A stretch of 64,000 nt of DNA, from positions 1 through 64,000 of the forward strand of contig JADKAQ010000001.1 in NCBI GenBank assembly GCA_016719105.1, written 5' to 3'. This DNA is from Gemmatimonadota bacterium (GTDB lineage Bacteria; Gemmatimonadota; Gemmatimonadetes; Gemmatimonadales; Gemmatimonadaceae). Both the position numbers and the translations under genes were made by a program. Each line of letters opens with the position of its first letter. Positions within the stretch are counted from its first letter, which is position 1. The notes beneath the pieces were generated by a model, which worked only from the letters and a program-made list of their open reading frames with translations, was not told where the DNA came from and ran no database searches. Below are positions 46,153-55,777 of the stretch, piece by piece.

Positions 46153-48113
46153 CCGGAACGACGCACTGCCACTGACCCGAACGGGGGCGGAGCGGGGCGA
46201 GGTGGTGCCGTCACCGAGCTGGCCGGCGTCGTTGCTCCCCCAGCAGTAGGCCTCGCCATCGCGCGAGACGCCGCAGGAGTGCCAGACGCCGGCCGAGAGG
46301 GAGGCCAGGGCGAAGTCGCCGACGACGGGGACCGGTTCGGCGTGCGCATCGAAGCTGCCGTCGCCGAGTTGGCCGCGCTCGTTGTTGCCCCAGCAGCGCG
46401 CGCCTTGCCGGCGTCGTCGAGCATGCAGGAGTGGCGTCCGCCAGCCGCAATTGCGCCGCGATCGGCGGGGAAGCTGACGGCGGTGGCGGTGAGGGCGGCC
46501 GCACGGGCCGCGGAGTCGCGCGCGGCGGCCAGGGCGGCGCGGGAGACGGCGGCGGTGCTGCTGGGCGGAGTGCCCGGCAGCGGGGGCGTTGCCCCTGGCG
46601 GCAGCACCGCCGGCGTGCCCCCGGGGCGCGTGGCGGGCGGGATCGGGCTCGCGGTCGAGCGACCGGCGAGTTCGGAGGCCGCCAGCGCGCGCAACGAGTC
46701 GACGTTGCCGCCGGGGCGCAGGGAGAGCGCCGCGGAATCGGTCCCGGCGGCCGCCGCCGCTACCGAGTCGAACGGAAGGGCCCCGACGATCATCGCCGAG
46801 TCGGTCGGCGGGACGACGGGGACGACGACCTGCGCTGCGTCGGCGAACCGCGCCGAGTCGATGCGCGTGGCGAGTGCGGCGCTCTTCTGCTGCTGGACGT
46901 ACGCGACCGCCCCGACGGCGGCCAGCACCACCGCGCCGACGACGTACCAGAGGCGGCGCGACGGCGCGACCGGCGCCGCTTCATCGGGAGGATGGACGGC
47001 CGCCGCCCCCCACGCCGGGCTGCGGCTCAGGCGCTGGGTGGCGTCGGTGTCGGCGATCTGGATCGCCTGCAGCTCGTCGGGCGAGGGCACGCCCCCCGCC
47101 GCCGCCACATCCTCGCGACGGAACTTGACGGTCGAGAGGGCAGGGTTGGCCGGCGGCGAGATGCTCGGCGCACGCGACGGGGTGACCGGGCGATAGGCCC
47201 CGGAGCGCCGGCGCTTCTTGGCGGCGGCGATCCAGTCCTTGAGCCCGGGGACGTTGTCGTCGCCGCTGAGCAGGGTGAGGAAGCGCGCCGCGCTCGCCCA
47301 GCGCCGGTCGGGGTTCTTGTGCATCAACCCCTCGATCAGGTACTGCATCTTGGGCGGGACGTCGGTGCGAATGAAGTCCAGCGGCGGGAGCGGGTCGTGC
47401 TTCTGCCGGTAGATGACCGAATAGAGGCTCTCGCCGGCCCAGGGGCGCTGTCCCGAGAGCATCTCCCACCCCACCATCCCTAACGAATAGAGGTCGGAGC
47501 GCCCGTCCAGGTGGCCGCCGTCGATCTGTTCGGGGGACATGTACGTCGGGGTCCCGATCGCCGTCCCGGTGGCGGTGAGCTCGGTGTTCTCTTCGATCGA
47601 GCGCGCGACGCCGAAGTCCGACAGGAGGGCGCGCCCGGTGATCTCGTCGAGGAAGATGTTCTCCGGCTTCACATCGCGATGCACGACGCCGCAGCGATGG
47701 GCGTAGGCGAGGGCCCGCGCGATGTCGCGCAGGACCAGCTCCGCCTCGTTGGGCGACATCGGGCTTCCGGCGAGCGCGGCCTTGAGGGTGCGCCCCGGGA
47801 CGAGCTGCATGACCAGCGCGAGCCCGTTGTTGAGCTGCTTGACCGCGTGCAGCGAGACGATGTTGGGGTGCTCGAGCTGCGCGACCGTGCGCGCTTCGCG
47901 CGCGAGGCGCGCCACCGATTCGCTATCGGTGTGGAACCGTGGGCGAACGACCTTGATGGCGACGTCGCGCCCGAGCGAGCGCTCGCGGGCGCGATACACG
48001 ACGGCCATGCCGCCGCGCCCGAGCTCACCGAGGCAGTCGTACTCCGTGTCCAGCTCGTGCGGCCAGCCGCCGCCCCCGACCCCACCCCCGTTCTGCACCG
48101 CCGCGTCTGTCAT
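45406..48113 (-). CDS. Transmembrane Ser/Thr protein kinase with external RCC1 propeller, apparent frameshift
   Basis: The N-terminal kinase (about residues 27-285) is complete: glycine loop LGRGGMAVVYRA, Lys54 in DVAIKVV, HRDVKPEN (145-152), SDFGVARS, TPTYMSPEQ. A Lys/Arg-rich juxtamembrane stretch, one membrane helix (about 388-407) and an Ala/Pro/Ser linker follow. At GGRHSCMLDDAGKAR an RCC1 repeat begins but the frame is lost at a GCGCGCGC run (396-403 of 46 kb, i.e. 46396-46403). Dropping two bases restores CWGNNERGQLGDG and six more CWG...GQLG units, seven in all, enough for one seven-bladed propeller. PASTA-type kinases have a comparable plan with a different sensor. The frameshift may be an assembly slip in the dinucleotide run or a real lesion. 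Confidence 0.8.
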
Positions 48114-48835
48114 CGCTGATGAAAGCGGAAGACGAGTGTCCCCATCTCGATCCGGTCGCCATCACGCAGCGGGACCGGTTCCTCATCCGTGAGCGCAACG
48201 CGGTTCACGAGGACGGGATTTGTACGCGACAGGTTGGTGAGCGACCAGCCGTCGGATTCGAAGCTCATGCGGGCGTGGGACCGGCTCACCGTGGGCTCGA
48301 GGAGCTGGACGTGGCGGAACGGTGGCCCCTCGCTCCGGCCGAAGCTCACGACGGGAGGCTCGCCCCCGGCCATGCGGACGAAACGCACGTCGAGCCCGGC
48401 ATCGGGGCCTTCGATCACCTGCAGGTGCCCCGGGAGGAGCGGACGCGACGCATCGGCGTGGCGATGGAAGCGCAGCGCCTGCCCCTGGATCATCTCCGCG
48501 ACCGCGCCGGTCATCACCGTCTCGCCGGTCGTCATCGTGACGAGGGCATCCTCGGGCGAATCGGTGATGACGTGATACTCGTCAGGCGTGAGTCGCTGCG
48601 CGACCGCGAGCGCGGTGATGGGCGACGAACGCATGGGCGTGACCTCCCGAATCACCGGGGGGAGACGCGGCTCCTCGGTGGGGGGGAGGGTGGGCATGAT
48701 GAGCATCGGCTTGGCGTGTTCGCGCAGCTCGACATCGCGCTTGCGCCTGGCGAGCCACAGCCAGACGACGATGCCGCCGCAGGCCAAGGCCAGCGAAGCC
48801 AGGATCACGGACAAACTGAGGAAGCTGACGCGCAT
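48110..48835 (-). CDS. Membrane-anchored FHA-domain protein (second copy)
   Basis: 241 residues. One N-terminal membrane helix (SLSVILASLALACGGIVVWLWL), a basic stop-transfer RRKR, a linker, and a C-terminal FHA domain (about 150-241: VVSFGRSEG, the phospho-Thr binding SRSHARM, LSRTNPVLVNRV). FHA domains bind phosphothreonine, so it is a likely substrate or adaptor of the kinase whose start it overlaps (ATGA at 48110-48113). The FHA part faces the cytoplasm. Confidence 0.85.
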   Translation of the reverse strand: MRVSFLSLSVILASLALACGGIVVWLWLARRKRDVELREHAKPMLIMPTLPPTEEPRLPPVIREVTPMRSSPITALAVAQRLTPDEYHVITDSPEDALVTMTTGETVMTGAVAEMIQGQALRFHRHADASRPLLPGHLQVIEGPDAGLDVRFVRMAGGEPPVVSFGRSEGPPFRHVQLLEPTVSRSHARMSFESDGWSLTNLSRTNPVLVNRVALTDEEPVPLRDGDRIEMGTLVFRFHQR

Positions 48836-49073
48836 TATCCGGTTCGAGGCCCCGGTACTGGAGCGGTCGTCGTACGCGCCGCGAGCTACCGGCGGAGACG
48901 GACGAGGTCGCGAGCGAGGGGCGAACGCCCACCGCGGACAGGTACACGCACGCCGCCCCGACGTTTCGTCGGTTTACACGGAGTACGCCGCGGTAACTTA
49001 GGCTCCCGGAACGGAGGCGCGCCAGAGAGTGGCGTACGTGCCACGCCTCGGGCGGAAGGGGGTTCCTAGCGCC

Positions 49074-49841
49074 CTACTTGGCGCGAAAGCGGAACACGAC
49101 CTCGCCCATCTCGATGCGGTCGCCTTCGCGCAGGACGACCGTCGATCCCTCGCCCGCGAGCGGCATCCCGTTCACGATCGCCGGGTTGGTCGCCGAGAGG
49201 TTGACCAGCGACCAGCTCTTCCCATCGAGGGCGAGCTTGGCGTGCATGCGCGAGACCGTGGGCTCGTGGAGTTGCACGTGGCGATATTGGGCCCCTTCGG
49301 CGCGTCCGAAGGTGATGGTGGTCCCGTCGGGGCCGGGGGTGCGGACGAACTTGATCTCCTGCCCGACGTCGCGCCCATCGATGATCTCGAGCCGGCCGGG
49401 GAGGAACTGCAGCGTCCCGTCCTGCGGGCGCTCAAGGCGCAGCGTGACGGCGGACCGTTCGTCGCGCACGGCGTCGCGGCGGTCCCCGGCCACGTGCATG
49501 CGAAGGACGCGCGCGCGGTCCTCGTTGGCGACCTCGCCGAGTTCCATGGCGCGCATTTCCACCGGGATGGCGGGGGCGCTCGGCGTTGGCGGCGCGGGCG
49601 CAACAGGCTGCGGCATGGGCGCCACCGCTACAGCGGGCTCAACCGCAGGCTGCGCCGCGATGCTCGCCGGAGTGCGCCGAGTGGGCCTCGGCGGGATCGA
49701 CGCCATGTCACCCTGTCCGAACGGAGCGATCGGAATCGGCCCGTTGAGGTGCGCGCGCCGACGTCTGCGAGGGAGCCACACCCCGAAGATCAGCGCGAGT
49801 ACCAGGACGAGGACAGGAACTGCGGCGACGTACGGAAGCAA
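49074..49841 (-). CDS. Membrane-anchored FHA-domain protein (first copy)
   Basis: 255 residues with the same plan as the neighbouring FHA protein: N-terminal helix (VAAVPVLVLVLALIFGVWL), RRRRR stop-transfer, Pro/Ala linker, then FHA (ITFGRAEG, SRMHAKL, LSATNPAIVNG). The two are clear paralogues. First gene of the minus-strand group; 238 bases separate it from the second FHA gene, so that gene may have its own promoter. Confidence 0.85.
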   Translation of the reverse strand: MLPYVAAVPVLVLVLALIFGVWLPRRRRRAHLNGPIPIAPFGQGDMASIPPRPTRRTPASIAAQPAVEPAVAVAPMPQPVAPAPPTPSAPAIPVEMRAMELGEVANEDRARVLRMHVAGDRRDAVRDERSAVTLRLERPQDGTLQFLPGRLEIIDGRDVGQEIKFVRTPGPDGTTITFGRAEGAQYRHVQLHEPTVSRMHAKLALDGKSWSLVNLSATNPAIVNGMPLAGEGSTVVLREGDRIEMGEVVFRFRAK

Positions 49842-50061
49842 GAAACTCCGTGGCGAAAGAGCGTGCGAAGCGTTCGACGCGGGCTCGAGAAATCGGCGCG
49901 GCGAGGTACCCCGGGCGCATCCCTTCCGCGAAGGTCGTGCCGCGGTATCGAGCGATGCCCCAATCTGACGACGCGATGGGTGCGGAGGCCACCGGTTCCC
50001 GGGTGGATTTTATGCACGGCTAGCGGCCCGGGTTCCATTGTGTGCGCAGACTGCGGCGCGG

Positions 50062-50091
50062 TTGACCTGAGCGAGTCGGGGTGACTAGTTT
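50062..50091 (+). promoter_or_regulatory. Candidate promoter of tRNA-Ile
   Basis: TTGACC (50062-50067) and TAGTTT (50086-50091) with 18 bases between, ending 15 bases before the tRNA. A fair sigma-70-type match in otherwise GC-rich DNA. Confidence 0.45.
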
Positions 50092-50106
50092 GTCGTGCTC
50101 GGGTAA

Positions 50107-50180
<74 letters not shown>

Positions 50181-50226
50181 TCCTTACACTGTCGTTCCTG
50201 AAGGACTGAACAACTGACTGACGAGA

Positions 50227-50264
50227 GGGGGCGGCGCCGATGGCGTCCGCCCCCTTTTCCTTTT
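50227..50264 (+). terminator. Rho-independent terminator after tRNA-Ile
   Basis: Two-part hairpin GGGGGCGG-CGCC (loop GAT) GGCG-T-CCGCCCCC followed by TTTTCCTTTT. About 47 bases after the tRNA. Confidence 0.8.
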
Positions 50265-50828
50265 GGCCCCCGATCGGCCGCCGATCACCGGCCGCGCCCC
50301 AACGGTCGTGGTCGCCATGCGGAGGTCGCGGGCGGCCCGCGGTCAGTCGCGCGGGCCCGTGGCGCGCCGGTCGCGCGCCGGTCGCGCGCCCGTTGCGCGC
50401 CGGCCTCCCAGACGGACTGGTTGGTCCGCTCGTCGACGGCTCTGCCGTCCCCTCGGATCGCGCCGCCCCAGCCGCCGATCGAGTCGAGGCCACGCTCCGG
50501 AGCGACCGAGCGCGACCGGTACCGAGTGGTTCGGCGCCGGTCGCTCGATCGTGGTCGATCGCGCGAGCGCCGCGCCGTTCGTCGTGAATGCACCGCGAGT
50601 CCATCGGCGAGCGCATCGGCGAGTGCATCGGCGAGCGCATCGGCGAGCGCATCGGCGAGTTCACCGCGAGTTCACCGAATGGCCTCCGCGACGCGCCGCC
50701 GTTCATCTCCCTGTCACAAATCTAACGTCTCGCAGCCACGCGCGTCTCATCGCATGCAGGCAGCGCGCGACCGCGTTCCGCATCGGCGTGCCTTGCATCT
50801 GACGGACATACATCCACGGAGTACTGCC
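50265..50828. repeat. Gene-free, repeat-rich spacer
   Basis: No gene is supported here. It holds two tandem arrays: GCGCGCCGGTC-like units near 50345-50405 and about five copies of a 12-base GCATCGGCGAGC unit at 50601-50660, followed by two degenerate TCACCGCGAG units. Open frames across it are only repeat-driven. The 3-prime end leads into the Rieske gene. Confidence 0.6.
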
Positions 50829-51359
50829 ATGACCGACGACCACTGCCACGACCGCTCCCCGTGCCGCGCGAGCTGCGATCGCGCCGCCTCACGCCGCGCC
50901 TTCCTCCGCGATCTCGGCATCGCCGCGATCGGGTCGATCGCCGCGACCACGATGCTGCCGAGCGACGCCTGGGGCGCGACCGTCGAGATGCTGACGCCGC
51001 TGGCGCGCCGACAGGGTGAGGTCGCCTATCCCATTCCCAAGGGCGATGGCGTGCAGTTCGACGAAGCCACCGGGGTGATCCTCGTCCGGTGGCAGCAGCA
51101 CCTCTACGCCTTCTCCAGCGAGTGCCCGCACCGCGGCGCGACGCTGAGCTACCTGGCCGCCGAGAATCGCATCTATTGCCGCAAGCACAAGGCGCGTTTT
51201 GCTCCTGACGGGGCCTGGCAGTCGGGGCGCCAGACGTCGGCGCTCGACCGCTTCCCGCTGCGCCTCGACGCGGGGCAGGCGCTCGTGCGCGTCGACGCTC
51301 CGCTGGAGGCCGAGCGTGACCCGGCGGGCTATGCGGCCGCCAGCGCAGGTGTCCCATGA
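50829..51359 (+). CDS. Rieske [2Fe-2S] protein with twin-arginine signal
   Basis: 176 residues. N-terminal Tat-type signal SRRAFLRDLG followed by a short hydrophobic stretch; the preceding MTDDHCHDRSPCRASCDR is Cys/His-rich. The Rieske cluster motif is intact: C-P-H in SSECPHRGATL and C-x2-H in IYCRKHKARF. Likely an exported electron carrier. The stop overlaps the cytochrome b561 gene, its likely redox partner. The donor and acceptor cannot be told from sequence. Confidence 0.85.
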   Translation: MTDDHCHDRSPCRASCDRAASRRAFLRDLGIAAIGSIAATTMLPSDAWGATVEMLTPLARRQGEVAYPIPKGDGVQFDEATGVILVRWQQHLYAFSSECPHRGATLSYLAAENRIYCRKHKARFAPDGAWQSGRQTSALDRFPLRLDAGQALVRVDAPLEAERDPAGYAAASAGVP

Positions 51360-52012
51360 CCGCCCCGGCCGTTCGCGCGCCGCGCATCGCGCGTCATCGC
51401 ACCTACGACCCCGTCCTTCGCGTCATCCACGGCGTCATGGCGCTCAGCATCACGGTGATCGTCGCGGTCTTCGCCCTGGGTGACCTGCTGGGCGATCGCG
51501 CCGATGGCGATACCGTCGCCCTGCTGCACACCGCGGCGGGCTTCATCCTGGTGGGCGCGCTCCTGGCCCGCCTGGTCTGGGGGATGGTTGGCCCCCACGA
51601 GGCACGCCTGGCGCGACTCTGGCATCCCCGCGTTTGGGTGGAGGCGATCCGTCGCCGCCAGTTCCCGCACGCCTCGGGCTTCGGTCACCACCCGGCGGCG
51701 AGCGTCGCGTACCTCGCCTTCTACGCGGCGATCGCATACCTGAGCGTCTCGGGGATCGTCATGGCGGGGGCGGAGTTCGACATCGGCCCGGCCACCTGGT
51801 GGACGACGTCGCGTGCGCTACGCCCGCTGGCGCGCGCGCTGGGCGAGGCCCATGAGGGGGCGGCGTTGGTGGTGATCGGCTTCATCGCCGCGCACCTGCT
51901 CGCCCTCGTGTGGCACGAGCGGCGCGATGGCGTTCCCGTCGCGCAGGCGATGATCAGCGGCTATCAGTATCGTAGCGAGTCCGAGGTCACCGGCGAGCAC
52001 GTCGCGCGGTAG
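51356..52012 (+). CDS. Cytochrome b561-family membrane protein
   Basis: 218 residues with four hydrophobic segments and His residues placed for two b-type haems: RVIHGVMALS in helix I, ALLHTAAGF in helix II, and GEAHEGAALVVIGFIAAHLLALVWH in helix IV. This is the pattern of NiFe-hydrogenase-type and free-standing b561 proteins. Overlaps the Rieske gene (ATGA), so together they form a small membrane electron-transfer pair. The quinone site is inferred. Confidence 0.85.
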   Translation: MTAPAVRAPRIARHRTYDPVLRVIHGVMALSITVIVAVFALGDLLGDRADGDTVALLHTAAGFILVGALLARLVWGMVGPHEARLARLWHPRVWVEAIRRRQFPHASGFGHHPAASVAYLAFYAAIAYLSVSGIVMAGAEFDIGPATWWTTSRALRPLARALGEAHEGAALVVIGFIAAHLLALVWHERRDGVPVAQAMISGYQYRSESEVTGEHVAR

Positions 52013-52027
52013 CCCCGGGGCGCGGGA

Positions 52028-53341
52028 TCACCGCTCCATCTTCCAGAAGGTGATCCCGCTGGCCTGCTGCGCCACGTCGACGGTGGCCACCTTGACCATC
52101 GCCTGCAGGTCGTAGACGTCGACCTTCCCCGGCTGTGCGCCCACCCCTTCGCTCGAGACGAAGGCGTAGCGCGAGTCGGGGCTGGTCACGACGCCGTGGG
52201 CGACGGTCGTGGAGTTCTTGAAGGTCGCCACGCTCTTCCCCTGCGACAGGTCGAAGACCTCGAAGCCAGCGCCCTGCTTGAGCGTTGCGACGAGGTACTT
52301 CCCGTCGGCGGTGACGGCGAGATTGTACGGGCCGCGCCCGGTCTTGAGGCGGCGCGACACGCGCCACGAGGCGCGATCGACTTCCAGGATCTCGTCGCCC
52401 TTGTTGCAGGTGACGAAGACGACCTTGCCATCGGCCGAGGGCTGGGCCCAGGTGGGGGAGCAGGTCGCGCTCATCGACACGCCGTGTCCCTCGCTCGCAT
52501 CCATCTGATGCGCGGCATGCGCGTTGGCCGAATCGGGCTTGGTCTCCATCTTGTGACCGGCATGACCTCCCGCCGCCGGCTGCATGGCGATCGGACCTTC
52601 CTTTCCCTTGGCCAGCGAAAAGCGCCGCGCGACCGAAAAGGTGCGCGTGTCGATCTCAACGAGCTGATCATCCATCATGCACCCCGAGTACTGCATCGCC
52701 CCGCTGGGCTCGATGCGGCTCCCGTGCGGCATGGTGCAGGTCTCGACCTGCGCGACCTCGGTCATGGTGGGCGTGTAGACCACGCTCATGCTGCTCGGCA
52801 CCATCTCGCCGTGCAGGTTGAAGTTGGCGGAGAAGGTGTAGAGCCCGTCCGGGGTGACGTCGAGCGAGGCGGGGAACTTCCCGAGGGAGATCCCGGGGCC
52901 GGCGAGGGTGTCGGGGCCCAACGCGTACTTCCAGAGCTTGCCGTCTGGGGTGCCGTGGCCGGTGGTCATGTAGAGCCACTTGGCGTCCGGCGAGATCTGC
53001 AGGCCGTGGGGCCCTTCCATTTCGGCGGCGAGTTCACCGATCAGGATGGTCTTCTCGACCTCCGCCCCCTTGGGGCCGAATCTGACACGATGGATGCGGT
53101 CGGCCGATTCGGCACCGACGTACACCCAATAGGTGGCGGTGGGTGGTACGGGAGCCTTGGCGGTGGCGACGGCGCTCGCCGCAGTGGCGGCGGTCGCTGG
53201 CTTGGGGGCGGTGGCCGGTCGCATGGGGCGCGCGACCGGTCGCTGCGCGCGCGCCTCCGGTGCGAGGGCGGTCATGCCGAGGAGGGCCACACCGGCGGCG
53301 GTGATTGTCTTGCGACGGAATCGTACGTCGGCCATTGTCAT
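52028..53341 (-). CDS. Secreted YncE-like beta-propeller with His/Met-rich insert
   Basis: 437 residues; signal peptide from 53341 (MTMADVRFRRKTI) ending near EARAQ; a second ATG at 53335. The body is a seven-bladed YncE/NHL-like propeller of about 40-residue units (HGLQISPDAKWLYMTTG; ITPDG/SPDSRYAFVSSEG). A loop near residue 270 carries HAGHKMETKPDSANAHAAHQMD, which looks like a copper- or metal-binding segment. Stands convergent with cytochrome b561 and divergent from the LVIVD gene. Role unknown. Confidence 0.75.
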   Translation of the reverse strand: MTMADVRFRRKTITAAGVALLGMTALAPEARAQRPVARPMRPATAPKPATAATAASAVATAKAPVPPTATYWVYVGAESADRIHRVRFGPKGAEVEKTILIGELAAEMEGPHGLQISPDAKWLYMTTGHGTPDGKLWKYALGPDTLAGPGISLGKFPASLDVTPDGLYTFSANFNLHGEMVPSSMSVVYTPTMTEVAQVETCTMPHGSRIEPSGAMQYSGCMMDDQLVEIDTRTFSVARRFSLAKGKEGPIAMQPAAGGHAGHKMETKPDSANAHAAHQMDASEGHGVSMSATCSPTWAQPSADGKVVFVTCNKGDEILEVDRASWRVSRRLKTGRGPYNLAVTADGKYLVATLKQGAGFEVFDLSQGKSVATFKNSTTVAHGVVTSPDSRYAFVSSEGVGAQPGKVDVYDLQAMVKVATVDVAQQASGITFWKMER

Positions 53342-53436
53342 CGCTCGCTGCAGCGGGCCCGCGCCCGTGCCGGTTGAAGCCCTGAAGTGCCGTCCGCTGC
53401 GACGCAGCGGTCCCCCATCGACGGAGAACATCGCTC

Positions 53437-55647
53437 ATGAACGTAGCGCGAAGCCTTCGCTTCGTCACGACAGCCATTGTCATGGCTTCTGCCCTCTCCA
53501 CCGCGCTCCCGGCGCAGTACGCGCAGGGGGTAGTGAAGATCGTCGCCGAGCCGTCGCGCCTGACGCTCAAGGCCGGGGAGACGGTCCCGCTCAAGGTGAC
53601 CGCGCTCGACAAGGACGGGAAGGAAGTAGCCGACGCCATGGTGCGCGTCGGTGGGCCGCGTGGGGCGGTGCAGTACGCCGACGGCAAGCTGACGGCGCTC
53701 AAGGCGGGGTCGTTCACGGTGGTGGCGTCGGCGTTCCTCGGTCGTGGCATCGAGGCGATCACCCTCGACATTCCGGTGATCGTGTCGTGGCCAGCGCTGG
53801 CCACCATCGAGCTGACGGGCGAGGCGGCCCGACTCTACACGGGGACGATGCTGGCCCACACGGCGAAGGGGTCGCACGCCGATGGCTCGCCGCGCGTCGG
53901 GCTGACGGTCACCTGGCGCACCTCCGACGCGAGCGTGGCCACCGTCGATCGGTTCGGCAACGTCACGGCGCTCAAGCCGGGGGCGGTCTCCATTTCGGCC
54001 GAGGCCGAGGGCGTGAGCGCCCAGAAGCGCTACGCGGTCGTGGCGAGCCCGGTGGCGCGCATCGAGGCGACGATCAAGGAGACGTCGGTGAGCACCGGCG
54101 ACGTCGTGCACCTGGCGGCGGCGGCCAAGCGGGCCAACGGCGAGACGGTGAGCGACGCCAAGATCGACTGGAGCTACCTCTACACGCCGGATGACACGAC
54201 GGTTGCGCCTGGCGGCCCGGCCATCATCGACCGCGCACCGGACGGGATGCCGATCTTTGCGGCGAACGCCCCGGGGCGCTTCACCCTGGTGGCGCAGTCC
54301 GGGACGGCGCTGAGCCGTACGGTCATCGACGTGAAGCCGCGCGACGTGCGGCGCAAGATCACGGTGACGGGGCGCGGGACGATCAACACGACGGCGACGT
54401 CGGACCTCTGGCCGTGGACCGGAAAGGACGGCCGCGACTACTGCATCGTGGGGACGTGGGGGGGCGATGGCTACGCCATCATCTTCGACATCACGGACCT
54501 CAACAACATCGTGAAGACCGACTCGGTCAAGGTCGATGCGCGCACGATCAACGACGTCACGATCTCGCCTGACGGGCGTTATGGCGTCATCACGCGCGAA
54601 GGGGCGTCGAATCGCGTGAACGGCGTGGTGATCCTCGACCTGGCGACGCCCGCGCATCCCAAGATCGCCTCGACGTTCGACAAGGAACTCACCGGCGGCG
54701 TGCATAACGCCTTTGCCACGAACGACTACCTGTTCGCGATCTCCGGCGGCGAGAAGTACGTCATCATCGACGTGAAGGACATCTACGCGCCCAAGTACGT
54801 GAGCGAGTACAAGCATCCCGGCGCCCGCATCCACGACCTGTGGGTGCGTGACGGGATCGCCTACTCCGCGCAGGGGGGGGCGGGGACGGTGATCGTCGAC
54901 GTCGGCAACGGGAAGTGGGGAGGGACAATCCAGAAGCCGAAGCTCATCAACGTCTTCCCGATCAACTCGGGGCACGAGATCTATCCGTACGTCCAGAAGA
55001 GCACGGGGAAGACCTACCTGTTCATCGGCGACGAGGAGATGAACCGCGCCGGTCGGGTGTGGGAAGGCACGAACTACTTCGCCTCGCTCGGACAGTCAGG
55101 GGGCATTGCGCAGACGTCGGGGGGCTACGTCCACATCGTCGACGCGACCGATCCGATGAACATGAAGAAGGTCGGGCGCTACCACCTCGAGGACTACGGC
55201 GCACACGACATCATCGTCGAGGACGACATCCTGTACCAGGCGTACTACGACGGCGGGGTGCGCGTGGTCGACGTGTCGGGCGAGTTGTTAGGCAACCTGG
55301 CCAACCAGAACCGGGAGATTGCCGTCTTCAAGTCGTTCGATCCCAAGGGGCTCACCTCCAATGCGTCGTTCGTGATGAATGCGATGCCGTGGAAGGGGCG
55401 CGTCCTGTTCACCGACTTCAACTCGGGGCTGTGGGCGGCGAAGCAGCCGGCCGCAGAGCTCCCCACCCCTCTCCAGGGGAGGCCACGACGCCCGGGGCCC
55501 CCTCCGTCCCTCGCCCGCAACCGGCTGATGGCGCCGCGTGCGATCGTGCAGACGCTGACGTCGCGCGATGCCGCGTTCGCGCGCGCGGTGTACGATCGGC
55601 GCGGTTGTGGCGGTGCATCGACCGTGACCGCGTCGCGCGACGAGTAG
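53437..55647 (+). CDS. Secreted Ig-like / LVIVD-repeat protein
   Basis: 736 residues. Signal peptide ending near LPAQ. N-terminal Ig-like region including a Big_2 unit (TVTWRTSDASVATVDRFGNV, about 150-220), then a propeller of LVIVD-type repeats (NGVVILDLATPAHPKIAS; YVIIDVKDIYAPKYVSEY; GAGTVIVDVGNG). The last 70 residues from about 55455 (ELPTPLQGRPRRPG...) are Pro/Arg-rich, unlike the rest, and encoded by DNA resembling spacer. The native end was probably near GLWAAKQ. Exported binding protein of unknown ligand. Confidence 0.75.
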   Translation: MNVARSLRFVTTAIVMASALSTALPAQYAQGVVKIVAEPSRLTLKAGETVPLKVTALDKDGKEVADAMVRVGGPRGAVQYADGKLTALKAGSFTVVASAFLGRGIEAITLDIPVIVSWPALATIELTGEAARLYTGTMLAHTAKGSHADGSPRVGLTVTWRTSDASVATVDRFGNVTALKPGAVSISAEAEGVSAQKRYAVVASPVARIEATIKETSVSTGDVVHLAAAAKRANGETVSDAKIDWSYLYTPDDTTVAPGGPAIIDRAPDGMPIFAANAPGRFTLVAQSGTALSRTVIDVKPRDVRRKITVTGRGTINTTATSDLWPWTGKDGRDYCIVGTWGGDGYAIIFDITDLNNIVKTDSVKVDARTINDVTISPDGRYGVITREGASNRVNGVVILDLATPAHPKIASTFDKELTGGVHNAFATNDYLFAISGGEKYVIIDVKDIYAPKYVSEYKHPGARIHDLWVRDGIAYSAQGGAGTVIVDVGNGKWGGTIQKPKLINVFPINSGHEIYPYVQKSTGKTYLFIGDEEMNRAGRVWEGTNYFASLGQSGGIAQTSGGYVHIVDATDPMNMKKVGRYHLEDYGAHDIIVEDDILYQAYYDGGVRVVDVSGELLGNLANQNREIAVFKSFDPKGLTSNASFVMNAMPWKGRVLFTDFNSGLWAAKQPAAELPTPLQGRPRRPGPPPSLARNRLMAPRAIVQTLTSRDAAFARAVYDRRGCGGASTVTASRDE

Positions 55648-55777
55648 GGGGCGATCGTCGACGGTGGCCGGCCGCGCGCGCGGGGCCTGCTAGCGTTCGC
55701 CGGACTTCGGGCGTAGAACTTGGTAACGACCGCCACGAGGGTGGTCGCCTCCGAGACTCCCGCACCCCGATCTCACG

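Noticed and set aside
40279..49841. Prophage or insertion sequence as origin of the kinase/Big_2 region
   Set aside because: No integrase, transposase or flanking repeats, and base composition matches the neighbours.
50601..50677. Tandem 12-base units considered as a CRISPR array
   Set aside because: Units are contiguous without unique spacers, too short for CRISPR repeats, and there is no cas gene in the window.
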